Origin: Enoplosus armatus
Taxonomy: Eukaryota > Chordata > Actinopteri > Centrarchiformes > Enoplosidae
NCBI RefSeq assembly: GCF_043641665.1
Contig: NC_092190.1
Span: 19,705,548-19,769,547 of the forward strand
Direction: 5' to 3'
DNA length: 64,000 nt
Positions 20,516 through 34,000 of the stretch are shown one piece after another. The position numbers and the translations under genes were made by a program. Under the pieces are notes generated by a model. It worked only from the letters and a program-made list of their open reading frames with translations, was not told the origin of the DNA and searched no databases. Each line of letters opens with the position of its first letter. The first letter of the stretch is position 1.

Positions 20516-22052
20516 GCAGTGGTAAAATGACAAAAGGCAAATACTTTGAGGGACGACTCAGGGGAAAACATCTGGCAATTCTGACAGTTTGACTGGAATG
20601 ATTGAATATCCTGTAAGCAATCAAAATGGCTGACGCAGTGGACTCCAACTTAAGTGAGAGGCCCAGAGTGGGTCATGGGACTACGTCTGGTAGGAATGGG
20701 TGGCCTGTTACCTTGTTTTAAAGTCTTGGTCTTGGTCAATATTTTAATCAATTCCTCTTCCAAAACGAAAAATGTTAGTAAAAGAAAAGCTCAAGTTAAT
20801 TCGGTGGTTTTAAAAAGGCCGTAACTTCAAATTCCAACTTGATTTGGCTAACTCTGACTGCTGAAGCCTCATATTAGCGTCCATCTGAACCTTTCTAACC
20901 ATTTGGGGCAGTGTAAAAAGTAGTAAACACAACAATGACATATTATCACCTTGTAAAGTTGATAGTTAGCTTGTTTACACTTTGGGTGGACACAGAACAA
21001 CATTAGCATTCATTTGGAGTCCTGTTTGTTTCGGTCTGATGGATGTAAGACCAATATTCACTCTCCTTTTGGCTCTGTTTGCGGTTTCCACCAACTCCTG
21101 AGGGAAATATCTGGCTCTTTAGCTGCTAAATCTTCCATTATGTTTACAGGCTAGTCGCTAACTTGGTCTGTCTGCTGTTTGGAGTTGGGCAGGACGTGTA
21201 CAGTGGGTTTTTAAGAGCTTTTTCACTGAAACTAGCTGCCTGCTGTGGCTGAAAAGAATGCTGATGAAAGTTATATTTCAAAGTAATCAGTAATTTGATA
21301 ATTTGTTAACATAAAATGATTGAGTAGAGCAGCTTTAAGAATGCATTTTTGTACAAACAAGGCTTTTGCCTCCTCGAAATGCTGAAATTGCTCTATGAAG
21401 GAATCACTTCATGGCCTGTAAGGACAGGAGGAAACATTACATTGACTAATAAAATTTGCAGCGTACCTATGACAAGAAAGTACTGTATTAACATGGACTT
21501 TAAAAAATGGTAACGTATCCTTTAACTGAAGTTGTTGTATTGCCAACGTCTTTCTCAGCATTGAAAAATCTAGAGCAGGAGACAAGACACAGGCTTCTTG
21601 ATGATGAAATGCTCCATATTTCTTGAACAGATAAGCGTTTGTTGCATCAGTGTGGGATGGTTTGCCTGTTTATCAAAAACTATTTTGCCAGTGAGATGTT
21701 GTAGTTGGCTGGCTGACATCCTGCAGCACTGGCAGGCATGGATTTTTTTTTTTTTTAAGGCAACAATGTGAACGTGAAAGCAGGAGGTTAGAGAAACAGA
21801 GAGAGTAGTTGACCCCCCACCACTGCTACAGATACATTTCGCGACCTGTGGTGCTGCCACCTGAGACAGTAATGTACATTTCTGTCAGGTTTGTCGCCCT
21901 AGTTAAACTCTCACCTATCTAGAGAACACAAATGCGTAGATTTTATGAAAGGCACCGGGCTCTCGCTGTCTCTGTTCTGCTCGGACAGAGGAGCACATAT
22001 TTCTGGTGTGAAGGACTCAAGGGGATGTTTTTAAGAATCTCCATGAATCAGT

Positions 22053-22089
<37 letters not shown>

Positions 22090-25000
22090 AATGAGAGTGA
22101 GGAGCAGTCTAACAAGACAGAGAGATAAATGAGGTAGGTGGGGCCTGATAGTGAAAGTTTTAATAGCGCTCATATATTTCTGTGTCTGTTTTGTATGGCG
22201 TGTGTTTCCGTCTAATACGCCCACTGGGCTTTGGCTAATTAGATAGATGGTGAACGAGGGATGAAAGGAGGAGAAGGAGGCTAACAGCAGTAGCCATGCG
22301 CCCTTTTGATGGAGCTGTTTTTCATGTGTAACATTAGATAACTTCCCTCGTACACTTCCTCTCCCCAGTGAGCCTCTTTTTCTCCCACTGAGCGTTCCTT
22401 ATGGGGGAGGTAAATACAGACAACCAATGAGTGACAAAATAACACTGTTTTATGCTGAAGTGAGATGTTTTCTGCGAGCAAAGCTCACAAAAGACAGGAA
22501 ATTCAAATAATGACCCAAGGTCATGCTTATGCACTGCGCTGAGGGTTTTCAGTATTCAGCTTTTAGAATCTGCCTGTGGTGCAGTTAGCTGCAGCAAAGG
22601 CAGTTCACTGCACTCCAATCAATATGTACTCACCAATGGAAGAATCATTTCTAACTTTGCTTCAAAGATCCTATTTCATACTTTTTGAGAGGATTAGTGA
22701 GCCCGTAGGCTCAGCCATAATTGGTGAGCAGTAGAAAGTGTTTTGTGTCGGAGAGGAATTTAAGAATGCTGAGAGTGTCTGGCATCACCCTTGCTAACGC
22801 AGACTGTGAACAACTCTTCCAAATTAGTTGTAGATCATTGGTAACACTCGGGGACATCAACCACCTCTCTTGTCACAATTGCTTTCTAAATTAACAAACC
22901 ACCCGTTGTGTGTGTGTGTGTGTGCGTGTTCACGATCCACTTAAATGATTGTGACCCACTCGCCAAACAGAATGTTGATATCGAGCAATTTTTGCGATTT
23001 TGTTAAAGCAGTATTAATTGATTTTTCAATTGATATGCCAATGTTAGGACACAACATCACCTCATAAAGTTGATACAGCAAGCTTTTTTTGCAAACAGTT
23101 GCCTCTTTACACATTCAGCAGACATGGAGCAACATTAGCATTTATTTGGTGACAAGTGTCTGTCCACCTGATGAATGTGAGTCCAATATTCACTCCTCTT
23201 TTAGCTCCTTTTTGGTCTCCAGCAACTACTGAGAAAGATATCTTTCTCCACTATGTTCACCAGCTAGCCGCTAACTTGTCTGACTGCTTTTAGTTGCTGT
23301 GTGGAGGGTAATTGCAGAGTTGGCTGATAATAAATCGCGGGCAACCTCTTAGTTATGGACCCATTATTAATATAAAAATACTGATTAGTGCAGCTTTAAA
23401 AAATGTACAGATGAATCATTCAGTATAAAAACACACATTCCCATCATAAGTACCAGAGCTCAAAGATTTCCTATAGCAAAGTGTGTGCATGTATTGTTTC
23501 TATTATAAGAATATAGTCAAAAACTATGAACACGACTCCTCCTTGTCCTCCAAATCCAAGACATCAGCTCTCTCGCTGAGAAGCAGAGAGCAGATTTTAC
23601 AGCCCATTTATCCGGGCCGCTGCTCTCATACATTACATTTAACCTTACATAACAGCAACATAGTTAGCCTGTCGCAGTGGTTCACTCAACCAGTGCATCA
23701 GGCTGGAATTTTCTTTTGAAGGATTTTTTTTTTTTTTCGTGGTATTTCTGCTTCACAGAAAGTACACGATGACACGTCAAAGTGGTTGTGTGCAGGGTTC
23801 AAACCCACAGCATCAAGAGCTTGTGACACACAGTCATGTAAAGCCACCAAAAAGCCTGAAAGGGATTTCTCCAAACATTTATCTAACCAGACTGGTCAAA
23901 TAGTAACACATTGGTATTTATAGCAATGACCCGAGGGAGGAGCGGCTGAGGCATGGAGACGTGTACATACTGCATGTAGTATGGAGCTGTCTCTTACAGC
24001 CACAATCTTACGCTGCTGACCACTGAGCTGCTCTGATCTGGAGCAGTTTGTCGCTTCTGGGCTACAGTGCAGGACAGCGGGAGGCTTACTCACTTCTGAT
24101 GCCGGACTGCATATGACTGTAGGATCAGCAGTTTGAGTCCCATCACTGGGAACTGGCTGGGAAGACAAAAGTGGGTAAAATTATTCAGAGAGAGATACAA
24201 CAGCCCTTTAAAATCCTACCCTATTGTCAGACAAAAACCTTGATTTTGGACGATTGTGCTGAGCGTCGGCATTGGACATAAATCGTGGGATTTGTTCAAT
24301 TGTAATTCCTGGGAATACTGGGTTGTTTGAATTTCTTAATCAGTCTTGGGTTGGCAAAGTAGCTGAAAGAGCATTTGAGAAGCAAGTTTGAAATGAACGG
24401 GTCTCAGGTTCCCTGTAGAAAAGGATACTTGACGCTATAATACTTCCAAAAAAGCAGTAAAAGACAAAGAGTCATTAAGTCGTACATTTTGCTCCAATGC
24501 AATTATCCAACTAATATGTCTTTGGGGATTGCCTTAAAGGAGTCCAAAGTGTTGGTCCAAGGTTGTCTGATAACCATTCCTATAATTGTGACATGTTTAG
24601 CCGTGCAAGCAGTGTGGCTCTTTGTATGGAAATCTCGGTCAGTTGTTCCACCACTTTGGTCCAGACTGAAGTATCTCGATATCTATTGGATTGCCATAAA
24701 ATCTGGTAGAGGCATTCATGGTCCCCAGCGGATGAATCCTAATTCAGTTATTTTGAAGCCGACATTGAATTTCATGAAGTGTCCAGAACAGCTGCCTGCA
24801 TTTCAGAAGTATATTTACTATCATCCATTTACAGAGACTGAAAAGGAAACCCTATGGAAACCAGAGGCTGGGTTGTATTCTGTAAATACAGTAGTATGCT
24901 GTCCTTAGCTGGTGTTCTTATTCTGATATTCCTGAGAGTGCTCGCTGATTTGAGAGCTCACAGTATGTCAAATCACCTATCACTGATTCACTGATCTATG

Positions 25001-28000
25001 GTAACATGACACCGACAGTATATACTGTATGCTGCATATGTATTGGATTAAGTGTATACACTTTCTCACAGGAAGAGAGGTAGCTCTCAGGTGTGAACAC
25101 ATATGCAAGGGATTGCTGGAAAGAGCATCTTTCCGAAGCTTAATAGGTTTTGAATAATAAATGTGCTATTTCAGGGTGAGGATTTCTGATGGCATTCAGT
25201 CTCCATGCGGATCGTCTGAGGTCAGGGATTTGAACTAGTGACCTTTAATTCCTCCATTCGGTTTACGACAATGGCTGCAGAGGCCCAGGACTCAGCACCA
25301 TTATGCCAAGTGATGCAACAGTGGGCACCACAAATTGTATTTCACAGCCTATTTATATGTGGAAATCCTCTCTCATAAGTCACATTGAAAAACAACTCAT
25401 GTAGGAAATGTATGTGGGATTTTCTGTATAGGTTTCAAATGAAAAGGGTCCATTAAAGCTTGAGTTACACACTGGGGCTCCGATTAATTGCCTTCCATCA
25501 GCGTTTTTTGATTATTCCTCTTTCCTCTACTTGGGATGCGTAACTTACCAATTTACTGGAGGGGATTTAGTATCAAATTGAGCGAGGCAGCGCAGAAAAT
25601 CCCTGATTGGACTAAATAAAAGCAACTGTACTTTGACGTTTGAATTTGAACACACATTGCTGTTAATTTGCTAGTCGTGGATTTAAACATAAAAATCTGT
25701 CAAGAAGCAGACAAACATGTCACTGTTTAGATCATAGGATGAATGCTGATTATATACTATATGGCTCAGTCATGCTTTGTATCGTATGTCAGTACACCAA
25801 TCAGCTGGTGCAAAAAGAAGTAAAATCCAGCGGGTTTACTGTAAATTTATACTCTGTCAGTGTTCAAACCAAGATAGATCTGAGCAGTAGTTTCAATAAC
25901 ACACCGCATCCCTCTTGATAACATGAGTGGAGTTTAATCTCCACATCGTAGCCGTTGGTAAATGTGGACAAATAGCCCACCGCCCCTCACTGATCACCTG
26001 ATTTTACGCCTCACATGTCCTGCCTCATATATCACTTTGACCTCAGGTAAACTGAGACGTGGCATCACCTTCACAGGCTTTTCATTGTTCTGGCTACACG
26101 TCCCGTACAATACCCACCTCATATGGAAATGAAGAGATGAATAAAAGCACTCATCCTCTCCTAACACCTCTCTCTGTCAAATTGATCTTGCAGAAAAACG
26201 TGCTGTAACTGAATTAACATCCCTTAATGTCATCAAAAAGACAGTTCCTCTTTATCACTCTCTTTCATGCTCTCTCTCTCTTTATCTCACTCTCTCTCAT
26301 ATTCCTAATTAGCAATAAAAAGGAAAAGATCCCCCTAGCTCCTCTTTATTGTTGTCAGGCTCTCCTCTGCCTCCTTTTCTCTCCACATTAACCTGTTTTA
26401 TAGCTGGTCATGACTGGTGGGTGCCTATGGATTTGTGTGTGTGTGTGTATGTGTGTTTGTTTATGCTTGTGCAGTATACGTGTGTGCACTTGCAAAGCTG
26501 TAACCCAGTTTTCACTGTCACGCCTCAGCAGCTAATGAGCAGCGTTGAGGCACTGCTAGTTAGTGAAGCATGTGTATTGTGTGACTGCTGTGTGCGTGCA
26601 GTATGTGTGTGTGCCCTGTCCATAGTGGAATAGCCATTTTCAATTATCTAGGTGCCATGGAACCAACAAGTATTTCAGCACCTTGGCGGTGGAAACCACA
26701 CTATGTGCCACACACACACACACACACATTATCATATGCTGCTCATAGTTGGCACACACTCTCAGACAATGGGGCATGGTCTCACATAACTCACATACAC
26801 AAAACACAAAGGAATTAGTGCACACAGTCTCACACATGCCCTATATGTGTGAACACGTTCTTGTAAGCGAATCAGACCGGCTCTCCCATACCCAGCGCTC
26901 AGCTGAGGTCATGTGTCAACAAGGGAAGCGGTGGTTGTGTATCTACACGTACATGTATTTAATGCAGTATTTGTCAGAAATTAAATGTATATAACTGTAT
27001 AGAAAAAATACTAATATATATATAGATATAGATATATGTTAGAAACATACTAAACCTGTGGTTCTGGAGCAGATCCAGTGGCCTATGCTATCAACTTCCA
27101 CTTAATACTGCCTTCTAATGCATAAATACTATGAAAATAATCTTCAAAAAGAGTGTACCTGCCCCTGTTAAATTGGAAGAAAATGGCTGCCATTTGAAAC
27201 GTCTTAAAATAAAGGAAATGTTCAGGTTCATGATGTGTTTCCCTCTACCTCAGACAGCAGTACGTTGACTGAAACTATATTACCATATGCCAAGTGATGG
27301 ACGCTTTTACTCAAGTGCATTATTGTAGCATTTAACTTTATACATTATTAAGCATGTGGGATCCCAGTTGGACTCAAGCTCCTAGTCTTGGCAGTGTTGC
27401 TGCCTTGCTCTTCCCATTAACCCGCAAACATGAAGACCCACAGGAAACATGTGTAAGTTGTTGCAATAAAAGTTTAAACTATCATAAAATGTCATCTTAA
27501 ACTACTGCACTGTTCAAATACATTCAGTGCCAACAATCTGTCACACCCATAAACTGGTACACGGTGTGACCACATGAGCCTAAATATATATATAAATATA
27601 TAAGTGCACAATTGGCTAAGTGCAAACACTCACGACACGATAAAAGCCTCATCAAACAAAAGCAGCTATATACAGCACATCCAAAGGAAAACACATATGT
27701 ACACACTTTACAGTTTATGTTACAGTTGACAGCACTTGCCAAAAAATTCTTCCGCTGTGAGTAAGTGACCCTGACCCCATTTACATCTGGTTTCCCACAA
27801 TCTGGATCTGGACACATTATCTGGATAATGACATTGGATCACAGACCTTTGCATTAACTTGGTATTTTGTTGTTATTGGCTCTCAATATAATACAAATTG
27901 GATCGGTGCAGCTGGGTCAACAAACACACCCCAGGTCAAGCGAAACAATGCTGCTATATGGGTTGTACTTTGTGTTCTCTTGTGGTGGAAGGTGGTCGTC

Positions 28001-31000
28001 TGTTGCTTTCTAATGGGCAGCTTGAGATTGCAGGAAGAGGCGGAGTTAGTTGACCTTTCTACTTACCATTAACTGGGCAAAGGTTTTCCATAAAAATGGG
28101 CCAAACTGTATAGATTGCATTTACACTTTAGAATTAATTAATTATTTTTTTTATCACCTAAAGGTGGCCAGCCAACATGGGTTTACACTTCTTACATTAC
28201 CTTAAGAAAAAACTAAATAAAGGAAGCCAGTACAAGGTTCTGTATACATGTGTCAAACACATTATGTCAGATATAAACTTGTTTAACACATTATGTCAGA
28301 TTTAAAGTTAAACATACAAGGAAAATCTTAACGCAAAGGTCATAATAAAAAGGACAGTAGATTATGAAATGCATTTCATTCTCCCCCAATAAGGTCATGA
28401 TAAGTAGGACAGTAGAGTATGAAATGTATTTCATTCTCAACCATGCATGTTAATTAACCTATTCCACAATCACAGCATGGCATCCTGCCACAGAACTTCA
28501 CATGGCACCCTGACTTCTTATTCCTGTTTCAAAAGTAAGATGATCGTCTATGGTAAAAACCTAAATATTTGTAACTCTCAGAGTATGACGTAAGTAGTGA
28601 ACCATTATGAAAGTTCTCTCTTTATTTATCTTCAGCCATTTACTACACCACCAATGTACAATATTTAACATACTCCAAAGATCCTGTTCAGTCCAGAAGA
28701 ACGACATCATCTGCATAAAAAAGTACCTACTGTAAAATCAGAAAGTCTGACCCCAATACTATTAAATCAGATATTAATGTTAATTGTGTGGAAATGGGAC
28801 AAAAATGTTACTCCCTGTCTTTATTCTGTACATACATTCCCCTCTCCTTCATGGAGCTGTGAACCTTGTTTCTTTTACTCTAGTGTTTAGCTAACATCAA
28901 TGCGCGTCAATTCTTCTTTTGAAGAAGTGATAAGAATATTTAAAGAAGGATAATTTATCTTGGTTCTACAGAATTATTATAAATTTGACGGTCATAAATG
29001 AAGTACTGTTATCAACACAAGTGGTTGTCCAAATTCATGGCTCAGTTCTTGCTCCAGCTTTGTCAACCAGTGGACTTGGACTTTGACTTGAGCCTTGGAC
29101 TCAAGACGTGTTGGAATTTTTGATGCTGTTGCCAAGTTTTCAGTAGTCTGACCAAAGGTTTCATATTGAACTCACTGAACTTTGGCACTGTCTCTTACAG
29201 TCTGTTGTCAAGAGCGGGACTCTATCTTTTAACTATTCAGATCAACATACCATCTGCTTGAATTTGAGGTGTAGAGGTCTTGAGTAATATGCCTTTGACT
29301 CGAGTCAGACTCAGTTCAAGACTTTAGACTTGACCTCAAAAAAATCTAAAATGACTTGCAACTTGAATTTGCACCTGTGACACCAGCGCTTGATGGCTTG
29401 AAAGGACTAAAGGTGTGTTCAGACAGAATACTGCTTGATTGATACAAAGTCAATGGAAAGATGCAATTAGATGTGAATTCTCTGAGGATTCCCAAGTGAA
29501 GTCTTTTAGTATAAAAGTCCCTTTTTATGTTTGCCCAGACAGTTTTTTTTCCTGTTGAGCTGCGGTGGAGTGATAGTAACACAGAGGGAAGAGGGAATTT
29601 TATGCTAAAAAGACTGTAACTGTGGAAGATATCCTGCTGTAGCTTCACATAAACTTTGGAATGCATTTTTCCCCAAACGAGGATGGTAGATAACTTAAAT
29701 TTGGAAGGAAATTATCTCTAGATGGTCAATATGAACAGGAGGAATGGTTAAAGTAAGAAAAACGTGTTATTGATATTGCTGTTTCAATGCAGTAAGTAGC
29801 TCCTAAATTGTGTGTGAGGACGTTATGTCCTTCTTTCACTGTTTGTCCTGTGGTTGCACCCAATTGAGCAATAATAGCACTTCTCCTATTTTGACAACAC
29901 TACCATAAAGCATAATTAATTGTTTGACTGTGATAATTGGATAATGACTATGTGCGTTCAACCTGCTGTATACCTGTATCTTCAGATAAGACCATCTTTT
30001 CACAGCTGATGGTGTTACAAATTAGTCTTTTGTTGTCTCATTTCTGGCATTTAAAAAGTGTTGTTCATGTTTGCCAGTCATGCTTAGAGAATTATAGGCA
30101 TGGAAAAGCTACATAATCCCCCAGATGGAGTAATGTATCCTCATAATGGGAAGAACCACCCCAGAGTAACTAAATAGGATCATCCATATTTATCTCTTGA
30201 TCTGTTAAATTAGACCTTTCCAGTCAACTGGAACTTTTAAAAATGTAATCAACCATTTCACCAGCCTGTAATCCTGTCACCCCTGTATGAACAGATTACA
30301 TGTGTAATCTGAACATCTGATGAAAGTTTCATACTCGACCTTTGCAGGTGGGTGGGAGCGGTGGGGCGAGGAGGGAGAAAGAGGAAGATTTGGTTGACGA
30401 TGCCCAGAGCGCTGGGTGGAGAGACAAAGGCAGACTAAGAATAGGAGAGCAGCATGTGACATCAGTGGTAGAGTTTCAGATGTAGTCCCACTGAGAGAGA
30501 AATTGCATGAGGGAGCAGGATAGAGTTATTGCAGGTTATACATGACAGCCCCGTACTTGAGCTATTATGCATTATGCAGATGAGTCCTGCCCTCTGCTAC
30601 CATGCTGCAGCCGTAGCATCATGTAAATTTATAGTGTACCTGTTTGTGTAATCTCCTTTCATGCTCTCTACTCACCGCAATGTTCAATTAATATTACACT
30701 TCCTAATAATTTAATACTCTCTCTCACACACACATACACACGGCTTTACTATCTACCCTCCTGTCACTCTTCCTGTTCAGTGAAGTAGTATCATGCTGCT
30801 TTTTCAAGTGCGCCAGTGTTATTACTGAGCCTGAATTATTGTTAATGCCATACAGACACACAACTATTTGTCTCTGTCTCTCTCATCCTTCTGTTCTTTT
30901 GTTTGGCTGAATGTCTGGCTACACATAATGTCCACTGAAAAAGACAGAAATATCAGCTGTTTTGTGGCAACGACTGTGCCCTTTGCTGGCTCAGAGGTGC

Positions 31001-34000
31001 CGCTGGCAGAGCAGCAGGCCTGGCTTAGTATCTTTTCTCTGATGGGATTACAGAAAAAAAAAGAGCAACAACATGGAAGTGTTTGTTTTTTTCACTTCAC
31101 ATATTGTTGTTTTTTCTGAGGAATTGAAGGATTTGAGGCGTGAATGGTAAATGACTAAATGAGCAAAACCTGACGTCTCCACGGGCGTTAAAAGAAAATC
31201 TGAAAATACAACTCTGAATCTCATCATCCGTGCAATGGACTGTTTGAACATTAATTTAAAGCTTAAGACAGAGACAGAGACAGAGACTGAAATTGAAGCC
31301 CCTCGGTAGGAATGTGACCCCACACAACCTCTTTACTCTCCTGTGGGTCCATGGTGTTGAACCAGATACTGGGACCAAACAACAAAAGGCAGAGATTTAT
31401 GCCTCCATTTGGTTTTAGGGCAGAACAGGAGAACAGAGAATTCGGTTGAGAGGTTTCTGTGTCTCTCTCACTTCAACATAATCTATCGTTGTACCTTTTA
31501 GTGCCTCTGTAGGCACCTAAAGCTCACAGCAGGGAAGATACACGACAATAAATCAAAAAGGTTGTCGTCGAAACTGCAACAAAATTACATTTTTGAAAAA
31601 TAAGTGAAAAGAAAAACTAATTTGTATAAAAAGATGTATAAGAAGTCTTATTTCCAATGCATGTTAAACTGAAATAAGTAATATTTCACCCAGTTGGCAG
31701 AAAACTATGATTAAAAACTGATTTTTATTCCAGTGTGCAGTGGGTGTCACGATGAAAAAGCATTAACAATCAGTTAAATTGATGTCAGGAATTAATTCAA
31801 AAATATTAGTCAAAGGGAAAACAAGATAAAAATAATGAAAGGGTACACATACAGCAGCAGCAGCTCTGTAATTTCACTCATACTGTTGGCCACTTAACAA
31901 GTTCTCCACTGCAGCATTGAAGTGGATGAGTGGTTTGGTTTTGGCAGCTGCAGGCGGTGCTGTGACATGGGGCGAGACAACCATAAGTCTCCCAAACTCA
32001 CTCTCACCCAAAAAATTTCTGATCAGCCCATGAACTGAACATGGCGGTTTTCCATCAACCAGTTTAGCTCTCTAATCCCAGAACTACTGCAGCTTCAGAG
32101 TGTAGCCAAAAGCATACTGCATCACCCCAAAGGGTGGTAACAGAAGGGAATGACTGTGGGCACATTTCTGACTCTCTTCATCCTCAGCTATGGTACTTTT
32201 TCATTTTGAATGGACACTCATCACAGGAAATGTGGATACAGTGCATCAGTAGGTGTAAGCATGCATACTGTGCGTCGTCCAGGTAGTTAATAAAAATAAA
32301 CTAAACCAGATGTTGTCAAGCACCCATCACCTCACTGCCTGTTCTGTTTTATCATGTGATGGAGTCTAAAAGTCCAAATAGAAAACTTGAATGGTAGAAT
32401 GAAATAGAAACTGTTGCACATGTAGTGCTCATGCTGAGGATCATGTAATTTGTCAAAATGCTTCTGTGTGTGTTTGCGTGTGCTGCGCTAGAGTTGTCAC
32501 TTTTTATTTGAAATTTGGACAAAAATCAAATACTTGAGCTGCATTGATCTGACCAAAAATCAAACATTCAGTTTGCGTGACATTATTTCAAGTCACTCAC
32601 TACCTCTTCAGGCTCAGAGCGTCTTAAGAAGCTCTGCAGTTTTCAGTAGAAACACAAACAAATTAAATTAAAATAAATCATCTATGTGTATGTTACCTAG
32701 ACTTGTGCATCCACTGATCTCTTGCCATGTAAGGCTGCCGTCACCGCCATCTTGTCTTTCATTTGTGTATATGTTGGTCTAATAATGTATATTAATGAAA
32801 CTCTTCATGGAGCCGCTTGATTTCAGGTTAAATATCTGCTTGAGGGTAAAGTCTGCCTCGAGCAGCAGCTAAATCAATCCAAGTTTACTTTCTTAAACTT
32901 ACTTCCACCCATTAATGAGGCAGCAGACTGAAAGCTCTGACTATTGACTGCACATTGAGCTTCCTTTTCAAACTGAATCATTCAAACAATAAAGCATTTT
33001 CTATTGTATGGTTGAAACATTTACACTTTGTGATCCATGTATTTTTAGTATATAGCACAGCTTACAGACAGTTAAATAATCCAGGTTACTGTAAGTGTAT
33101 TCAGCCTCCTCGTCAGCATCACAGAAGAGCATTTGTACAAGCGCTCATAGACAACGCTCCTATTTGTTTACACAGAATGCAGGTAACTAGCGAGCCGAGC
33201 TGAACAAAAGATCTTGAAAGCAAACTGTGTGAGAAATAGTGTGTGGGAGCACACCGTACATGGAATAGTTGTGGAAGAAGGCAAGGCTGCAGATTGCTGA
33301 CAGTGTAAAATGCAACTGCCTCACAGTAACGTTCACACAACAACAAATCTGAAGCCACCCATTGGCTGCAGAGGCAAGAAGCAGAGGCACTGCGATTGGC
33401 CTATGTGGGTAACATCTGAATTAATTGGAACAATTCACGTGTTCATTTCAAACTAAAGCAAAACACCATGACCTAAACATACCCTCACCGTAATCCCCCC
33501 AAAAACCCTAAAACTGAAAAATCCAAATTCCTACCAGGCTAATGTAACCTCAAATAGACCCAACACATTTACGCACGTGAAGATATATAGCATGTATGTG
33601 TGTGTTGACGGCAGACCAGGAAGCTCATTCCCTTTCTCTCTCGCTCTCTCTGAATTATCCTGACAGGGCTATAGCCTTTCTCTTCACCTCAGTGGCTTCA
33701 CCAGCCCTCTGCTCCACCTCTAATTGAACCTGCTCTGACACACACTCTATCTGTGCACCTGTGTGTGCATGCACCCGCTCATCACAGCCAATCAAACTAT
33801 GTGCATGTGTGCCTGCGCCTGCATTTCCTGCGCGTGTGTTTATGCGGCACACGCTCTTGACCCTCTCTCTAAAGCTGTGCTGATGTGTAATTGTACACGT
33901 TCGCCTCAAGCCCATATATGATATAAACGGTCCCTGACTCCTTGTGTTTCCTTTTTCCGCTCGTTCTCCGTCACCTACTGTATAAACCCAGGTGCACTGA

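Noticed and set aside
24489..24908. 139-codon plus-strand open frame
   Set aside because: It runs through what I recognise as a dispersed fish repeat and shows no domain or splice context.
25180..25330. Functional tRNA gene
   Set aside because: Only a B-box-like T-arm is present; there is no A box, anticodon arm or acceptor stem.
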